Assembly: GCF_001426085.1 (NCBI RefSeq)
Contig: NZ_LMRR01000023.1
Coordinates: 186,520 to 250,519, forward strand
Direction of reading: 5' to 3'
Length of the DNA: 64,000 bases
DNA from: Rhodococcus sp. Leaf278
GTDB taxonomy: Bacteria > Actinomycetota > Actinomycetes > Mycobacteriales > Mycobacteriaceae
In this document: one piece after another, positions 1 to 8,555 of the stretch
Layout of the letters: every line of letters starts with the position of its first letter
Position numbering within the stretch: the stretch's first letter is position 1
Notes under the pieces: model-generated
Database searches by the model: none
The model's input: only the letters and a program-made list of their open reading frames with translations
Told to the model about the DNA's origin: nothing
Translations under genes and position numbers: made by a program

Positions 1-576
1 CCATTGGGTCGAGTCTCCGAATCGGAAATTCTGTGGGACCTGGCCAGTCGACTCGAAGGTCGAATGGCTGCGACCGGAATGGACACGTTTCTCTCCCGCG
101 CACGTGGCACCAATCCTTCGGTGGCCGACCGCGCCGAAACGGCCAATGCCTGGGGTGCCGATCTGATGATCTCCCTGCGGTGCGCCTCGAGTACCAGCCC
201 GGTGGCCAACGGCGTCGCCAGTTTCCACTTCGGCAATTCGCACGGGTCCACGTCCATGATCGGGCAGGTGCTCACCAGCTACGTGCAGCGCGAAATTGTC
301 GCTCGCACACCGCTTCTGGATTGCCGTAGCCACGGCCGGACGTGGGATCTGTTGCGCCTGACCAATATGCCGACCATTCAGATCGACGTCGGATACCTCA
401 CCAACGAATCCGACGTCGAGGTACTGAGCGATCCGCGATTCCGCGACATCATCGCCGAGGCAATTCTGATCGCTGTGAAACGCCTGTATCTCCTGGGTCA
501 GGACGATCAGCCGACCGGAACTTTCACGTTCGCCGAATTGCTCGCCGAGGAACTGGCCGCCGCCGATCGCCCCTGA
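1..576 (+). CDS. cwlM: CwlM-like N-acetylmuramoyl-L-alanine amidase homologue (5' end outside window)
   Basis: The reading frame is open from the first base, so the N-terminus is missing. The remaining 191 residues match the C-terminal part of an Amidase_3 fold. Two usual zinc/catalytic positions look degenerate: the family's S-I-H-A/N motif reads SLRCAS, so the histidine is arginine, and the P-x-x-L-V-E-x-G-F/Y-x-x-N motif reads IQIDVGYLTN, so the glutamate is aspartate. In mycobacteria CwlM is known as a PknB-phosphorylated activator of MurA rather than a working hydrolase, and the altered residues here fit that. The place next to the GNAT-like gene and parB matches Rv3915. It converges with the next gene, 15 bases apart. 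Function is inferred from synteny plus motif loss. Confidence 0.8.
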   Translation, partial: PLGRVSESEILWDLASRLEGRMAATGMDTFLSRARGTNPSVADRAETANAWGADLMISLRCASSTSPVANGVASFHFGNSHGSTSMIGQVLTSYVQREIVARTPLLDCRSHGRTWDLLRLTNMPTIQIDVGYLTNESDVEVLSDPRFRDIIAEAILIAVKRLYLLGQDDQPTGTFTFAELLAEELAAADRP

Positions 577-591
577 TCTACCGGTCGATAT

Positions 592-1272
592 TCACCGGGC
601 ACCGACGGTCGACTTCTGTTCGATGTCGACGACGGAGATGCTCGCTGCTATGAGCAACTGTTCCAACGCGGATTCGACATCCTGCTTCCATCCGTGATCC
701 CGGTCCAGCTCGAGTCGTAGCCTGGGGAATCGGTGATGGGGTGCAATCACTTCGAAACCGACCTTCTCGAGAAAATCGGCTTCGATCATGCACGTGGACG
801 CCGAGCACGTCAGATGCGCGGTTGCGTTGGGAACCGCCGGCGCTGCGTCGTCGGCATTGTGTCGAATGCCGAATGCTTCGAGGGCGCGAACACCTCGATT
901 GACGAGATCTCCCACCACCGCCTGAATCAGCGTGGCCGAGTGCAGATCGGCATCATCCGGAGAATCGATCCGTAGTTGCGTCAGCAGAACCGCGTCGTGA
1001 CTGACGGGCGATGTCGGAAACGTACTCGCCCGCGGAACGGCCCGGGGTGGGCAATACAGTGCGCAGCCGATCGTCTTACCGTCGACGGACAACACCTGCC
1101 CACACGATCCCCACTCGAGCATGATGGTCGACAACCACACTTCGTTCTCGAACTCGAGATCGACCGACGAATCCTCCGAGGCAGGATCGAGCACCCAAAA
1201 GCTACAGCGCCGCGAATGCGACGGCAGATGCTCGAACGAACCGAGAGTCACTCCGGTCACCATCGCCGACAC
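592..1272 (-). CDS. GNAT-like N-acetyltransferase-type protein (Rv3916c family)
   Basis: A 226-residue protein with a mixed alpha/beta layout like GNAT acetyltransferases: a strand-rich N-terminal part with FWVLDP and FENEVW, a central VLLTQLRI strand, then a helix starting about residue 110 (LHSATLIQAVVGDLV). No clean acetyl-CoA loop R/Q-x-x-G-x-G/A is visible, so catalytic activity is uncertain. The same position between cwlM and parB is held by Rv3916c in M. tuberculosis. The GTG at 1272 is preferred because a GAGGT ribosome site lies about 6 bases upstream; the ATG at 1263 would be too far from it. Substrate unknown. Confidence 0.75.
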   Translation of the reverse strand: MSAMVTGVTLGSFEHLPSHSRRCSFWVLDPASEDSSVDLEFENEVWLSTIMLEWGSCGQVLSVDGKTIGCALYCPPRAVPRASTFPTSPVSHDAVLLTQLRIDSPDDADLHSATLIQAVVGDLVNRGVRALEAFGIRHNADDAAPAVPNATAHLTCSASTCMIEADFLEKVGFEVIAPHHRFPRLRLELDRDHGWKQDVESALEQLLIAASISVVDIEQKSTVGAR

Positions 1273-1457
1273 CGCTTACCTCAGCCTTCGTGCAGTCGTT
1301 CAAACGGAAAAATTCTGTCTCGGATGCGATTCGTTCCTCGACAAGAGTAGGCGATCCGGTCGTCGACCCTCTCGCGCGGACCGTCTCCTCGAAACATGTT
1401 GCATAACAATAGTTTTGGGAACCGATCGCAACTTTCGAGGACCCCGAATTCGGAGCT

Positions 1458-1472
1458 ACGTCACAGTGACGT
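1458..1472. promoter_or_regulatory. 15-bp palindrome between parB and the GNAT gene
   Basis: ACGTCAC-A-GTGACGT is a perfect inverted repeat with 7-bp arms, in the 235-bp gap upstream of the GNAT gene and downstream of parB. Its core CGTCACAGTGACG recurs at 6555-6567. It looks like a dimeric regulator site, but no regulator can be named. Confidence 0.4.
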
Positions 1473-1507
1473 TTCACCCGGGTATGGCTGGTCCTGAAAA
1501 AACGCCA

Positions 1508-2584
1508 CTACTTTTTCTTCTGTGCTTCCATCATCTCGACGATCCTTTCGAGGTCGTCCACCGACCCGAACTCGACGACAATCTTGCCTTTTCGCTTGCC
1601 CAAACTGACCGTCACCCGCGTATCGAAGGAATCGGAGAGCCTGTCGGCGACGTCCTGAAGCCCCGGCATCTGAATTGGCTTACGTCGAGGCGCCGGTTCC
1701 GGGGTCGTTCCATCTTCCCGATTGGCGAGAGTGACGGCTTCCTCGGTCGCGCGGACGGACAGTCCTTCGGCCACGATCCGCGCGGCCAACGACTCCTGTG
1801 CATCGGAACCAGCGTCCAACGACAGCAGCGCACGCGCGTGCCCGGCCGACAGAACTCCTGCCGCCACTCGACGCTGTACCGGAATCGGCAGCTTCAACAG
1901 TCGAATCATGTTGGTCACAACCGGCCGCGAACGGCCGATTTTGGCGGCCAATTCCTCGTGGGTCACGTCGAATTCTTCGAGCAGCTGCTGATACGCGGCC
2001 GCCTCTTCGAGCGGATTCAGCTGCACCCGATGAATGTTTTCGAGCAACGCATCGCGCAACATCGCGTCGTCCGCCGTCTCGCGCACGATCGCGGGGATCG
2101 TCTCGAGGCCGGCTTCCTGGCTCGCACGCCACCGACGCTCGCCCATGACGAGCTGATATTTTGCGTCACCGGCGGCAGCAGTACCGGAAACCAGTCGAAC
2201 CACGATGGGCTGCATGAGCCCGAATTCGCGGATCGAGTGCACCAATTCACCCAGAGATTCATCGTCGAAGACGTGTCTCGGCTGCTTCGGATTGGCTTCG
2301 ATTCGATCCGGTGCGATCTCGCGATACACAGCACCGACGGGGGACAAGTCGTCTCCGTTGAGCACCGGCGGGGTCGGTGTAGGGGCAGTAGCGGTTTCCG
2401 TTACGTCGTCGGACGACGGCGTGCGCTTCGGCTTCGTGGACGTGTCCGGCTTGTCCTTCGCATTGCGATCAGCGCCGATAATAACGTCGGCGGCTGCGTT
2501 GCCGAGGCGTGGCCCGGCATCCGGGCCGGTCGGAATGAGCGAGGCCAGACCTCGGCCGAGGCCACCTTTACGTGTTTGACTCAT
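1508..2584 (-). CDS. parB: Chromosome partitioning protein ParB
   Basis: 358 residues. ParB binds parS, loads as a CTP-dependent sliding clamp and forms the origin partition complex with ParA. The N-terminal ParB/Srx domain starts about residue 90 ([10 protein letters not shown] with preceding DRIEA), followed by the arginine-rich CTP-binding MGERRWRA motif and a helix-turn-helix ([24 protein letters not shown], given here only as a region about residues 190-220). A basic low-complexity N-terminus carries [12 protein letters not shown], typical of actinobacterial ParB. The C-terminal dimerisation part ends in a run of lysines. The ATG at 2584 lies 4 bases after the parA stop, so the two are very probably translated together. 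Seven parS-like sites nearby are its expected targets. Confidence 0.97.
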   Translation of the reverse strand: MSQTRKGGLGRGLASLIPTGPDAGPRLGNAAADVIIGADRNAKDKPDTSTKPKRTPSSDDVTETATAPTPTPPVLNGDDLSPVGAVYREIAPDRIEANPKQPRHVFDDESLGELVHSIREFGLMQPIVVRLVSGTAAAGDAKYQLVMGERRWRASQEAGLETIPAIVRETADDAMLRDALLENIHRVQLNPLEEAAAYQQLLEEFDVTHEELAAKIGRSRPVVTNMIRLLKLPIPVQRRVAAGVLSAGHARALLSLDAGSDAQESLAARIVAEGLSVRATEEAVTLANREDGTTPEPAPRRKPIQMPGLQDVADRLSDSFDTRVTVSLGKRKGKIVVEFGSVDDLERIVEMMEAQKKK

Positions 2585-2588
2585 CTAC

Positions 2589-3587
2589 TTACTTCTTTCG
2601 TGCTTCGTCGATGCCGGCCGACCGCGCCGCCAGTTCTCGTCCGGCGTCCAAGTAGCTCATCGCACCTCGTGAACCGGGGTCGTAATCGAGGACCGTCATG
2701 CCGTATCCGGGTGCCTCCGATACCTTCACGCTTCGAGGAATGACGGCCCTCAGAACGGCGTCCCCGAAGTGCTTGCGGACCTCTTCCGCCACCTGGTCCG
2801 CCAACTTCGTGCGGCCGTCGTACATCGTCAGGATCACCGTGGAGACGTGAAGTTCTGGATTCAGATGAGACTGGACCAGCTCGATATTGCGCAGGAGTTG
2901 TCCCACGCCTTCGAGTGCGTAGTACTCACATTGGATCGGAATGAGTACCTCGGTTGCCGCCACGAGCGCGTTGACAGTCAGCAGGCCCAGTGACGGGGGG
3001 CAGTCGATCAGGATGAAGTCCGCATCGATACCGGCAAGCTCCTCGACCGACAGAGCTGTCTTCAACCGGCCTTCGCGGGCAACCATCGACACCAACTCGA
3101 TCTCTGCTCCAGCAAGATCGATCGTGGCCGGAATGCAGAACAGACGGTCGCTGTGCGGGCTCTTCTGCACTGCATCCTTGGCGCTGACTTCACCGATGAG
3201 CACCTCGTAGCTCGACGGCACACCGGAGTGGTGTTCGACGCCGAGAGCGGTGCTGGCGTTGCCCTGGGGGTCGAGATCGACCACCAGAACCGTCAGGCCC
3301 TGCAGAGCGAGCGCGGCAGCCAGATTCACAGCGGTCGTGGTCTTGCCCACCCCGCCCTTCTGATTGGCGATCGTCAGCATGCGACGCTTTGCCGGCTTCG
3401 GGAGCGACACCGATCCTGGGTGCAGAACCTGACTCGCTCGATGTGCTGCGGCACCGATAGGAGTGTCGTCGGGCGAGATCGCGTTGGTGTACTCGAAGTC
3501 GGAGGTCTTCTTCACCGCCGACGACTCGGACGCGTTCTTCTTGGATGCTGTTTCACGTGAAACAGCGGAATCGGACCCACCCGACAT
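2589..3587 (-). CDS. parA: Chromosome partitioning ATPase ParA
   Basis: 332 residues. ParA is the Walker-type ATPase that pulls ParB-parS complexes apart; in this group it also interacts with the polar protein Wag31/DivIVA. The deviant Walker A motif KGGVGKTT is at about residues 76-83, with the switch DLDPQGNAS and Walker B ILIDCPPSLG further on. An N-terminal extension of about 65 residues, Ser- and Ala-rich, precedes the ATPase core, longer than in B. subtilis Soj. The start ATG at 3587 has AAGGAG 7 bases upstream. A perfect parS site (3549-3564) lies inside the coding sequence and encodes VSRET, so ParB can bind within its partner gene. Confidence 0.97.
   Translation of the reverse strand: MSGGSDSAVSRETASKKNASESSAVKKTSDFEYTNAISPDDTPIGAAAHRASQVLHPGSVSLPKPAKRRMLTIANQKGGVGKTTTAVNLAAALALQGLTVLVVDLDPQGNASTALGVEHHSGVPSSYEVLIGEVSAKDAVQKSPHSDRLFCIPATIDLAGAEIELVSMVAREGRLKTALSVEELAGIDADFILIDCPPSLGLLTVNALVAATEVLIPIQCEYYALEGVGQLLRNIELVQSHLNPELHVSTVILTMYDGRTKLADQVAEEVRKHFGDAVLRAVIPRSVKVSEAPGYGMTVLDYDPGSRGAMSYLDAGRELAARSAGIDEARKK
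3549..3564. other. parS site 1 (perfect)
   Basis: TGTTTCACGTGAAACA, the exact 16-bp palindromic ParB-binding consensus, inside the 5' end of parA. It is the copy nearest the parAB genes. Confidence 0.95.
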
Positions 3588-3669
3588 ATGTGCTCCTTAG
3601 TGCGGAACTGATTGTGTTCAGAACGATCGATAGGGACGAGCGCGGGACTGACGAGCCCGCAACCGAAGC

Positions 3670-4347
3670 TCAGTGACGGCCCGGTCTCCGAGGCTGACGG
3701 ACCGCTCTGACGACGATGGTGGGAGTAGTCAGTAGGCCCACTCCGCACTCAACCACCTCCAGCTTGCCAGCACCCATCCGAGTGAGGGAAGCCCGGTCTC
3801 GCTCGATCTCTTCGGCGGCGCTCAACCCCTTCAGGGCAAGCATGCGACCGTGATCGTGAACCAGAGGAAGTGACCACTTGGCGAGCTTCTCCAGCGGTGC
3901 CACTGCCCGCGACGTCACCACATCGGCACCGCCCGCCTCCTTCTTGACGCCGGGCTGCTCGGCTCGCCCGCGTACAACCAGGACGTTCAAATCGTGTTCT
4001 TCGATGAACTCGGCCAGGTATACCGTGCGGCGTAGAAGCGGCTCCACGAGAGTGACACGGAGGTCGGGCCGCGCGATCGCGAGCGGGATTCCGGGGAGAC
4101 CCGCGCCGCTGCCGATATCGACGACGGTCTCGCCCTCGTCTATGAGTTCGCCGATTGCCGCGCAGTTCAGGATGTGGCGTTCCCATAGCCGTGGAACCTC
4201 GCGAGGTCCGATGAGTCCCCGCTCTACGCCGGCAGTCGCCAGCGAGTCGTGATATCGCCGGGCCAACTCGATTCGATCACCGAATACCTGCTCCGCGATT
4301 GCCATCAACTGGGTGCCATCCGAGCGCTCTTGTTCCACGTGAAACAT
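3670..4347 (-). CDS. rsmG: 16S rRNA (guanine-N7) methyltransferase RsmG/GidB
   Basis: 225 residues, SAM-dependent methyltransferase that modifies G527 (E. coli numbering) of 16S rRNA; loss gives low-level streptomycin resistance in mycobacteria. The GidB fold is clear: LWERHILNC near residue 50, the SAM motif [17 protein letters not shown] near 75, then [10 protein letters not shown] and a [11 protein letters not shown] segment. An open frame runs upstream to 4608, but conservation starts at MFHVEQ, the usual RsmG start, so the ATG at 4347 is chosen. That start codon overlaps a parS-like site (4331-4346): the codons for M-F-H-V-E-Q are themselves the ParB target. Upstream is the long geneless parS region. 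Confidence 0.93.
   Translation of the reverse strand: MFHVEQERSDGTQLMAIAEQVFGDRIELARRYHDSLATAGVERGLIGPREVPRLWERHILNCAAIGELIDEGETVVDIGSGAGLPGIPLAIARPDLRVTLVEPLLRRTVYLAEFIEEHDLNVLVVRGRAEQPGVKKEAGGADVVTSRAVAPLEKLAKWSLPLVHDHGRMLALKGLSAAEEIERDRASLTRMGAGKLEVVECGVGLLTTPTIVVRAVRQPRRPGRH
4331..4346. other. parS site 2 (15/16) over the rsmG start
   Basis: TGTTCCACGTGAAACA, one change from consensus (T to C at position 5). It covers the rsmG start region, where it encodes FHVEQ on the minus strand. ParB bound here could affect rsmG expression. Confidence 0.85.
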
Positions 4348-4505
4348 CTTCCCGTGCTCGGGCGTGGAACGCCAAACGACATTGCTGTAAGTACGAATAA
4401 CAGCACATCGATTCGTGATACCGCCCTCGTTCACGGTCATCCGGAATCCTTCGAGCCGAGCGGTTCCGTCCGTGTTGAGGAAGCATCCGCGTACCGCTCT
4501 GTGTT

Positions 4506-4552
4506 TTCGATGCTTAGCGCTTTCGATGCTTAGCGCTTTCGATGCTTGGCGA
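4506..4552. repeat. 16-bp tandem repeat, three copies
   Basis: The unit TTTCGATGCTTAGCGC occurs at 4506-4521 and 4522-4537 exactly, with a third copy from 4538 that drifts after 11 bases (TTTCGATGCTTGGCGA). It lies just upstream of rsmG. Confidence 0.85.
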
Positions 4553-4640
4553 GGGAACCCGGACGTGTCGACGACGCGGTGATTCGACACAGCTCGATCA
4601 CCCGGCACGAGGTTCGTCCAGCGCTGTCGGTAGCCCGCGA

Positions 4641-4656
4641 TGTTTCACGTGAAACT
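4641..4656. other. parS site 3 (15/16)
   Basis: TGTTTCACGTGAAACT, final A replaced by T. The bases after it (GCGGTTCGG) also follow site 4, hinting at local duplication. Confidence 0.85.
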
Positions 4657-4866
4657 GTAAGCGGTTCGGTACCCGTGTGATTTTGCTGCGAGCTACCATC
4701 GACCGCCACAGAAACTTGATAGGAGCGAGTGGACCTTTGTCACGCGGGACGGTGTCGACACATTGACGAACACTGCACGCTCGACGCATCGTGCGCCCTT
4801 CTGGAGAAGCACCTGATGCCCATCAGCCCGTCGAGTCCCGTGGCTCCCGGCTATTCGGCGGAACCA

Positions 4867-4882
4867 TGTTTCACGTGAAACG
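4867..4882. other. parS site 4 (15/16)
   Basis: TGTTTCACGTGAAACG, final A replaced by G; 226 bp from site 3 with GCGGTTCGG shared shortly downstream. Confidence 0.85.
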
Positions 4883-5320
4883 TCTGCGGTTCGGCACACC
4901 CGGACTTCTGCCGGTGTCGCCTTCCTCGAAGACCGAAGGCTCTGGGTAGGGGAGGAGCAAATCCAGTGTGATGATGGCCGCAGCGGATGAACCGACACAC
5001 CTTCATGTCCGGCGACTTCTGATCCGACCCGCGTGCACCACAGGACGGAAGTTCGTCGAACCTGACAAGCTCCGCAATTCCTGGGACCGAACCTTTAGGT
5101 AAAACCGACCGAATACTCCATCGCCAGATCGGCCCCCTCCGATGGGTGGCACCCGGCGGTCGCGAGTCGGACTCGAGGAACGGGGTGCCCATCACGAAGA
5201 TTGTCACGTCCTCTTGCCGCGAAAGACAATCCGAACCCTGTGGGGAAAAGCCGGGGGAACGATTCACGACCGGCTCCAGATATTTGGGACCATCGGCGCG
5301 GAGGCCGGCTCGACTTGGTT

Positions 5321-5782
5321 GGGCCGACGCGTCATGCGCAGCGATGGGCGGCACCGGCACCAGTGGACCACGACATAGCGACAAGGACGATCACAGAGAG
5401 ACCAACCACACGGTCTGCACACTCGCAGATCATGTCCGCAATCCGCCGAGTTCCGCGCGCACGACGCCCCAGTACCGGAGCAACCGAACACAGGCGAGTG
5501 CTCCGTTTCCTCTGATCGTCTCTCGACCATTCACCAAGATCAGCTGGACAGCAGATCAGGGCACTTCTCCGTCGTCGTCGACCTCGCCGCATTCTCTCCC
5601 GGGCTCTGCCCACCACCCCAGGTTCGTATTCGACACTGCACGCGAGACGTTGCTCCTGCGGAGCCAAGGAAGTCTGGTCATGGTTCGAGCACTCGATGCG
5701 CAGGACCTCTTCATGATCAGCCTCGAGCAAAAGGAAGTTCTATGCGCAGTAGCTCTCTGTGCTTCCTGTTTCACGTGAAACA
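5321..5782 (+). repeat. Diverged direct duplication, unit A, ending in parS
   Basis: This segment can be aligned by eye with 5949-6413 at a steady offset of 626-631 bases. Anchors: CGACGC at the left, a 19-of-20 match (5410-5429 against 6036-6055), a similar stretch around 5452-5530 against 6072-6160, and the last 33 bases including AGCTCT and the parS site. Between anchors similarity is patchy, so the duplication is old. Confidence 0.6.
5767..5782. other. parS site 5 (perfect)
   Basis: TGTTTCACGTGAAACA, exact consensus, at the right end of duplication unit A and well away from any gene. Confidence 0.95.
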
Positions 5783-5948
5783 TCGCGGCTCCGACGAGCC
5801 ACATTCTGCGAGCCAATGGGGTCGCACTGTACGGTCACGTTTCGGCCTGGGGGCAGCGCTACATCATAAAAGAGCATGGTGCGGTCGGTTGCCGCAGTGA
5901 CAGGTCCTCGACCGGATGCCCCCGGCGCGCATTCGGTACATCTCCGAT

Positions 5949-6413
5949 GGTCCGACGCAGTACGCCGGTTGCGGTGTACCGGCTGAGGGGTGACCGCTGC
6001 ACAGCGCCATCAACGTCCACAGACGAATTTACTCGACGGTCTACACACTCGCAGACATTGTCGGCGGGTTTACGCGCACACGATGCCCAGTCTCCGTGTA
6101 ATCAATTACTGGCAGCTGCTCGCGTTTTCTTGGATCAGTCTTTCGATCACGATAGTCCGCTGGGAAACGGCGGACACGAGATGGAAGCAACTCTTCGTTC
6201 GTCGTTGAACCCCGCTCCATCATGTACGCGGCCATTGTCGCGACCCGGTTCTATCCGACACCCGTCAGGCGACGCTGCCCCGGGCGGGACGTAGAAAGGC
6301 ACGTCTCGACTCGAACAGTAAAGCTCCAGAGGCGTTTTATGATCGGCCGGCGACGACAAGCACTGGGATCCGATGTGCACCAGCTCTACGTACTCTCAGT
6401 TTCACGTGAAACA
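5949..6413 (+). repeat. Diverged direct duplication, unit B, ending in parS
   Basis: Second copy of the unit described at 5321-5782, again ending in a parS-like site followed by T. The constant spacing of left anchor, middle anchor and parS argues against chance similarity. Confidence 0.6.
6398..6413. other. parS site 6 (15/16)
   Basis: AGTTTCACGTGAAACA, first T replaced by A, at the right end of duplication unit B. Confidence 0.85.
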
Positions 6414-6492
6414 TACGTACATGTCGAAGGCGCGCATATCGGTACCAACGAGCTGCAGAGCTACCTCTCAACCCCTGAGGATGCCGGTCGTC

Positions 6493-6508
6493 TGTTTCAC
6501 GTGAAACC
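6493..6508. other. parS site 7 (15/16)
   Basis: TGTTTCACGTGAAACC, final A replaced by C; only 95 bp from site 6. Confidence 0.85.
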
Positions 6509-6554
6509 ACGCGTTCGACTCTATGGACGCCTGGTAATCAGTCGCCGGCACACG

Positions 6555-6567
6555 CGTCACAGTGACG
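6555..6567. promoter_or_regulatory. 13-bp palindrome, second copy
   Basis: CGTCACAGTGACG, identical to the core of the palindrome at 1458-1472, located between parS site 7 and the jag terminator. Binding protein unknown. Confidence 0.4.
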
Positions 6568-6702
6568 AAAGCGTTGCGCATACCTGGATCCGAATTTCCG
6601 GCGACCAGATTGATCGAAAATCCATCTTCCACCATCTCCTCACCGCCGAATTACACCGATGTGATTCCGCCCGAGCCTGCCGGACCTAGTCCAGATACGA
6701 CA

Positions 6703-6728
6703 ATGGCCCCCACCGAAGTGGGGGCCAT
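6703..6728 (-). terminator. Terminator of the rpmH-rnpA-yidD-yidC-jag operon
   Basis: A perfect 11-bp stem (ATGGCCCCCAC with GTGGGGGCCAT) closes a 4-base loop, 25 bases past the jag stop codon. No U-run follows on the minus strand, as is common for actinobacterial hairpin terminators. Confidence 0.85.
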
Positions 6729-6753
6729 CAGATCGTGAAGCTGAACGACGCTG

Positions 6754-7437
6754 CTATGCCTTGACGACAACTACCCGTCGCGACGGTTCGACGCCGGTGC
6801 TCTCGCTGGCAACACCGTCAATTTTCGCGACTGCATCGTGCACGATCTTGCGCTCGAACGGCGTCATCGGAGTCAGCTCTTCTCGCTCACCCGACTCCAA
6901 CACGCGACGCGCGGCTTCAGCACCGAGGTTGCCCAGTTCGCTGCGACGCTTCGCTCGCCAACCGGCAACATCGAGCATCAGCTTGCTGCGCTCTCCGGTC
7001 GACTGCTGGACAGCCAAGCGCGTCAGTTCTTGCAGAGCGTCGAGAACCTCACCCTTGCGGCCAACGAGCTTGGCGAGATCGTCCCCACCGTCGATGCTGA
7101 CGATGGCCCGGTCACCCTCGACGTCCAAATCGATGTCGCCGTCGAAGTCGAGCACATCGAGAAGCTGTTCGAGGTAATCGCCGGCGATCTCGCCTTCCTC
7201 GACCAAGTAGTCCTCGTCGTCATCATCATCATCATCGTCCGACGCGGCATCCACGGACTTCTCTTCGACCACCTCGGCAACGGCGGCTTCTTCGTTCACG
7301 GACTTGCCATCCGCATCCGCATCGACCGCACTGAGCTGATCGGCCTCGACCATCACGTCATTCACTCCATCCCCGGATACCGCACCGACTGGCTTCTGTA
7401 CTTCGTCGTTCTGGGTTTCGTCTACGTCCGCTGCCAT
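6754..7437 (-). CDS. jag: Jag/KhpB RNA-binding protein (KH and R3H domains)
   Basis: 227 residues. KhpB/Jag proteins bind RNA through a KH and an R3H domain and in Gram-positives affect cell elongation; the mycobacterial counterpart is Rv3920c next to yidC. The first ~85 residues are acidic and low-complexity, including a run of eight Asp. The KH-like domain follows, with DLAKLVGRKGEVLDALQ holding the GxxG-type loop, then the R3H segment near the C-terminus. No Jag-N domain is visible. ATG at 7437. It lies 25 bases after yidC and is the last gene of the operon, ahead of a strong hairpin. Confidence 0.9.
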   Translation of the reverse strand: MAADVDETQNDEVQKPVGAVSGDGVNDVMVEADQLSAVDADADGKSVNEEAAVAEVVEEKSVDAASDDDDDDDDEDYLVEEGEIAGDYLEQLLDVLDFDGDIDLDVEGDRAIVSIDGGDDLAKLVGRKGEVLDALQELTRLAVQQSTGERSKLMLDVAGWRAKRRSELGNLGAEAARRVLESGEREELTPMTPFERKIVHDAVAKIDGVASESTGVEPSRRVVVVKA

Positions 7438-7462
7438 GTTCGTCCTTCTCTCGACGTGTCGG

Positions 7463-8551
7463 TCAGCGCCGCTTGCGCTTGGTCGACTTGTTCCGGTTCG
7501 CCTGCGGTCTCGGCTTCACCGGAGTTGCTGCTCCGTTGTTCGTACCCGAGGTGTCGACAACGTCGCCCGCCGAATCGTTGTCCACCGGCGCCATCTTGGA
7601 CAGCTTGGGCCGTGCACCCGGCTTCGGCTTGCTCACCGATACCGGCTTCACTCCCGGCTTGGGCGCATTCTCGGAACGCTTCTCCACCGCTGCGGCAGCT
7701 TTGGCAGCTTCTTCTTTGTCGATCTTTCCGAATACCAGGTGCTGCTGTGCGTAAGTCCAGGTGTTGTTGCTCACCCAGTACAGCAGGATCGCAATCGGGA
7801 GCAGGGCGCCGAACACCAGCACACCCAGCGGGAACACGTACAGCGCGAGCTTGTTCATGATCGCGGACTGCGGATTCGCAGCCGCTGCGGCGCTCTGGCG
7901 GGCCACGGACGCACGTGAGTTCAGGTGCGTCATCACGGCCGCAATGATCATGAGCGGGATCGACACAGCGGCAATGACCCACGTGGCCGGAATGGACGCG
8001 TCAGGGCCTACTGCGAAGGCGTTGAGCTGATCCTGCGGCATGGTGATCCACGCAGAAATCGGAGCGCCGAACAGGCGAGCGTCGAGAAAGGATTGGACGT
8101 CGGACACGTTGAACGCATAGTTCGAAAGCTCGCGGTTCTCCTCGGGAGTCAATCCGAGCTGACCGAAGCCGGTACCGGTGCGGTTGAACGAACGAAGCAC
8201 GTGGAACAGACCGATGAACACCGGTGCCTGTGCCAACACGGGTAGACAGCCCATCAGCGGGTTGAAGCCGTGTTCTTTCTGCAGTTTCTGCATCTCGACG
8301 GCCATTTTTTGTTTGTCTTTGCCGTACTTCTTCTGCAGAGCCTTGATCTGCGGCTGCAGCTCCTGCATCTGCCGCGTGGTACGAACCTGCTTGACGAAGG
8401 GCTTGTACAGAATCAAGCGCAAGGTGAAGACGAGGAAGACGACGGACAGCGCCCAGGCGAATCCATTGCTGGGGTCCTGGAACACAAAGCCGAACACCTT
8501 GTGCCATACCCAGAGAATCCAGGCAACCGGATAGTAAATGAAGTCGAGCAC
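7463..8551 (-). CDS. yidC: Membrane protein insertase YidC
   Basis: 362 residues, the Oxa1/YidC insertase that places membrane proteins with or without Sec. Hydrophobic segments appear near residues 5-25, 30-50, 100-120, 180-205 and 240-262; FKPVVKQ-type motif reads [12 protein letters not shown], and the cytoplasmic hairpin [16 protein letters not shown] follows. The conserved core stretch [13 protein letters not shown] is present. The C-terminal tail of about 95 residues is Lys/Pro-rich and ends KRKRR, the basic tail seen in actinobacterial YidC that contacts ribosomes. Start is GTG at 8551, 4 bases after the yidD stop. Confidence 0.95.
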   Translation of the reverse strand: MLDFIYYPVAWILWVWHKVFGFVFQDPSNGFAWALSVVFLVFTLRLILYKPFVKQVRTTRQMQELQPQIKALQKKYGKDKQKMAVEMQKLQKEHGFNPLMGCLPVLAQAPVFIGLFHVLRSFNRTGTGFGQLGLTPEENRELSNYAFNVSDVQSFLDARLFGAPISAWITMPQDQLNAFAVGPDASIPATWVIAAVSIPLMIIAAVMTHLNSRASVARQSAAAAANPQSAIMNKLALYVFPLGVLVFGALLPIAILLYWVSNNTWTYAQQHLVFGKIDKEEAAKAAAAVEKRSENAPKPGVKPVSVSKPKPGARPKLSKMAPVDNDSAGDVVDTSGTNNGAATPVKPRPQANRNKSTKRKRR

Positions 8552-8555
8552 GGCT

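Larger units (their letters stand above)
4348..6753. other. 2.4-kb geneless parS-rich region
   Basis: Between rsmG and jag no reading frame has a ribosome site, family motif or steady third-position GC bias. The open frames seen are short, mutually overlapping, and several share FHVK-type peptides only because they cross parS. The stretch contains five parS-like sites, a 16-bp tandem repeat, a diverged direct duplication of about 460 bp, a repeated 13-bp palindrome and the jag-side terminator. By eye it is less GC-rich than the flanking genes. It reads as a centromere-like segment rather than a decayed operon. Confidence 0.7.

Noticed and set aside
1121..2743. 540-residue plus-strand frame across parB
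   Set aside because: No motif, and it covers the parB gene and two intergenic gaps.
4851..5384. Several 80-210-residue frames in the parS tract, some sharing FHVK peptides
   Set aside because: The shared peptide is just translated parS; no ribosome sites or codon bias.
8194..8209. Half parS-like sequence inside yidC (TGTTCCACGTG then divergent)
   Set aside because: Only the left half matches; right half has several changes.
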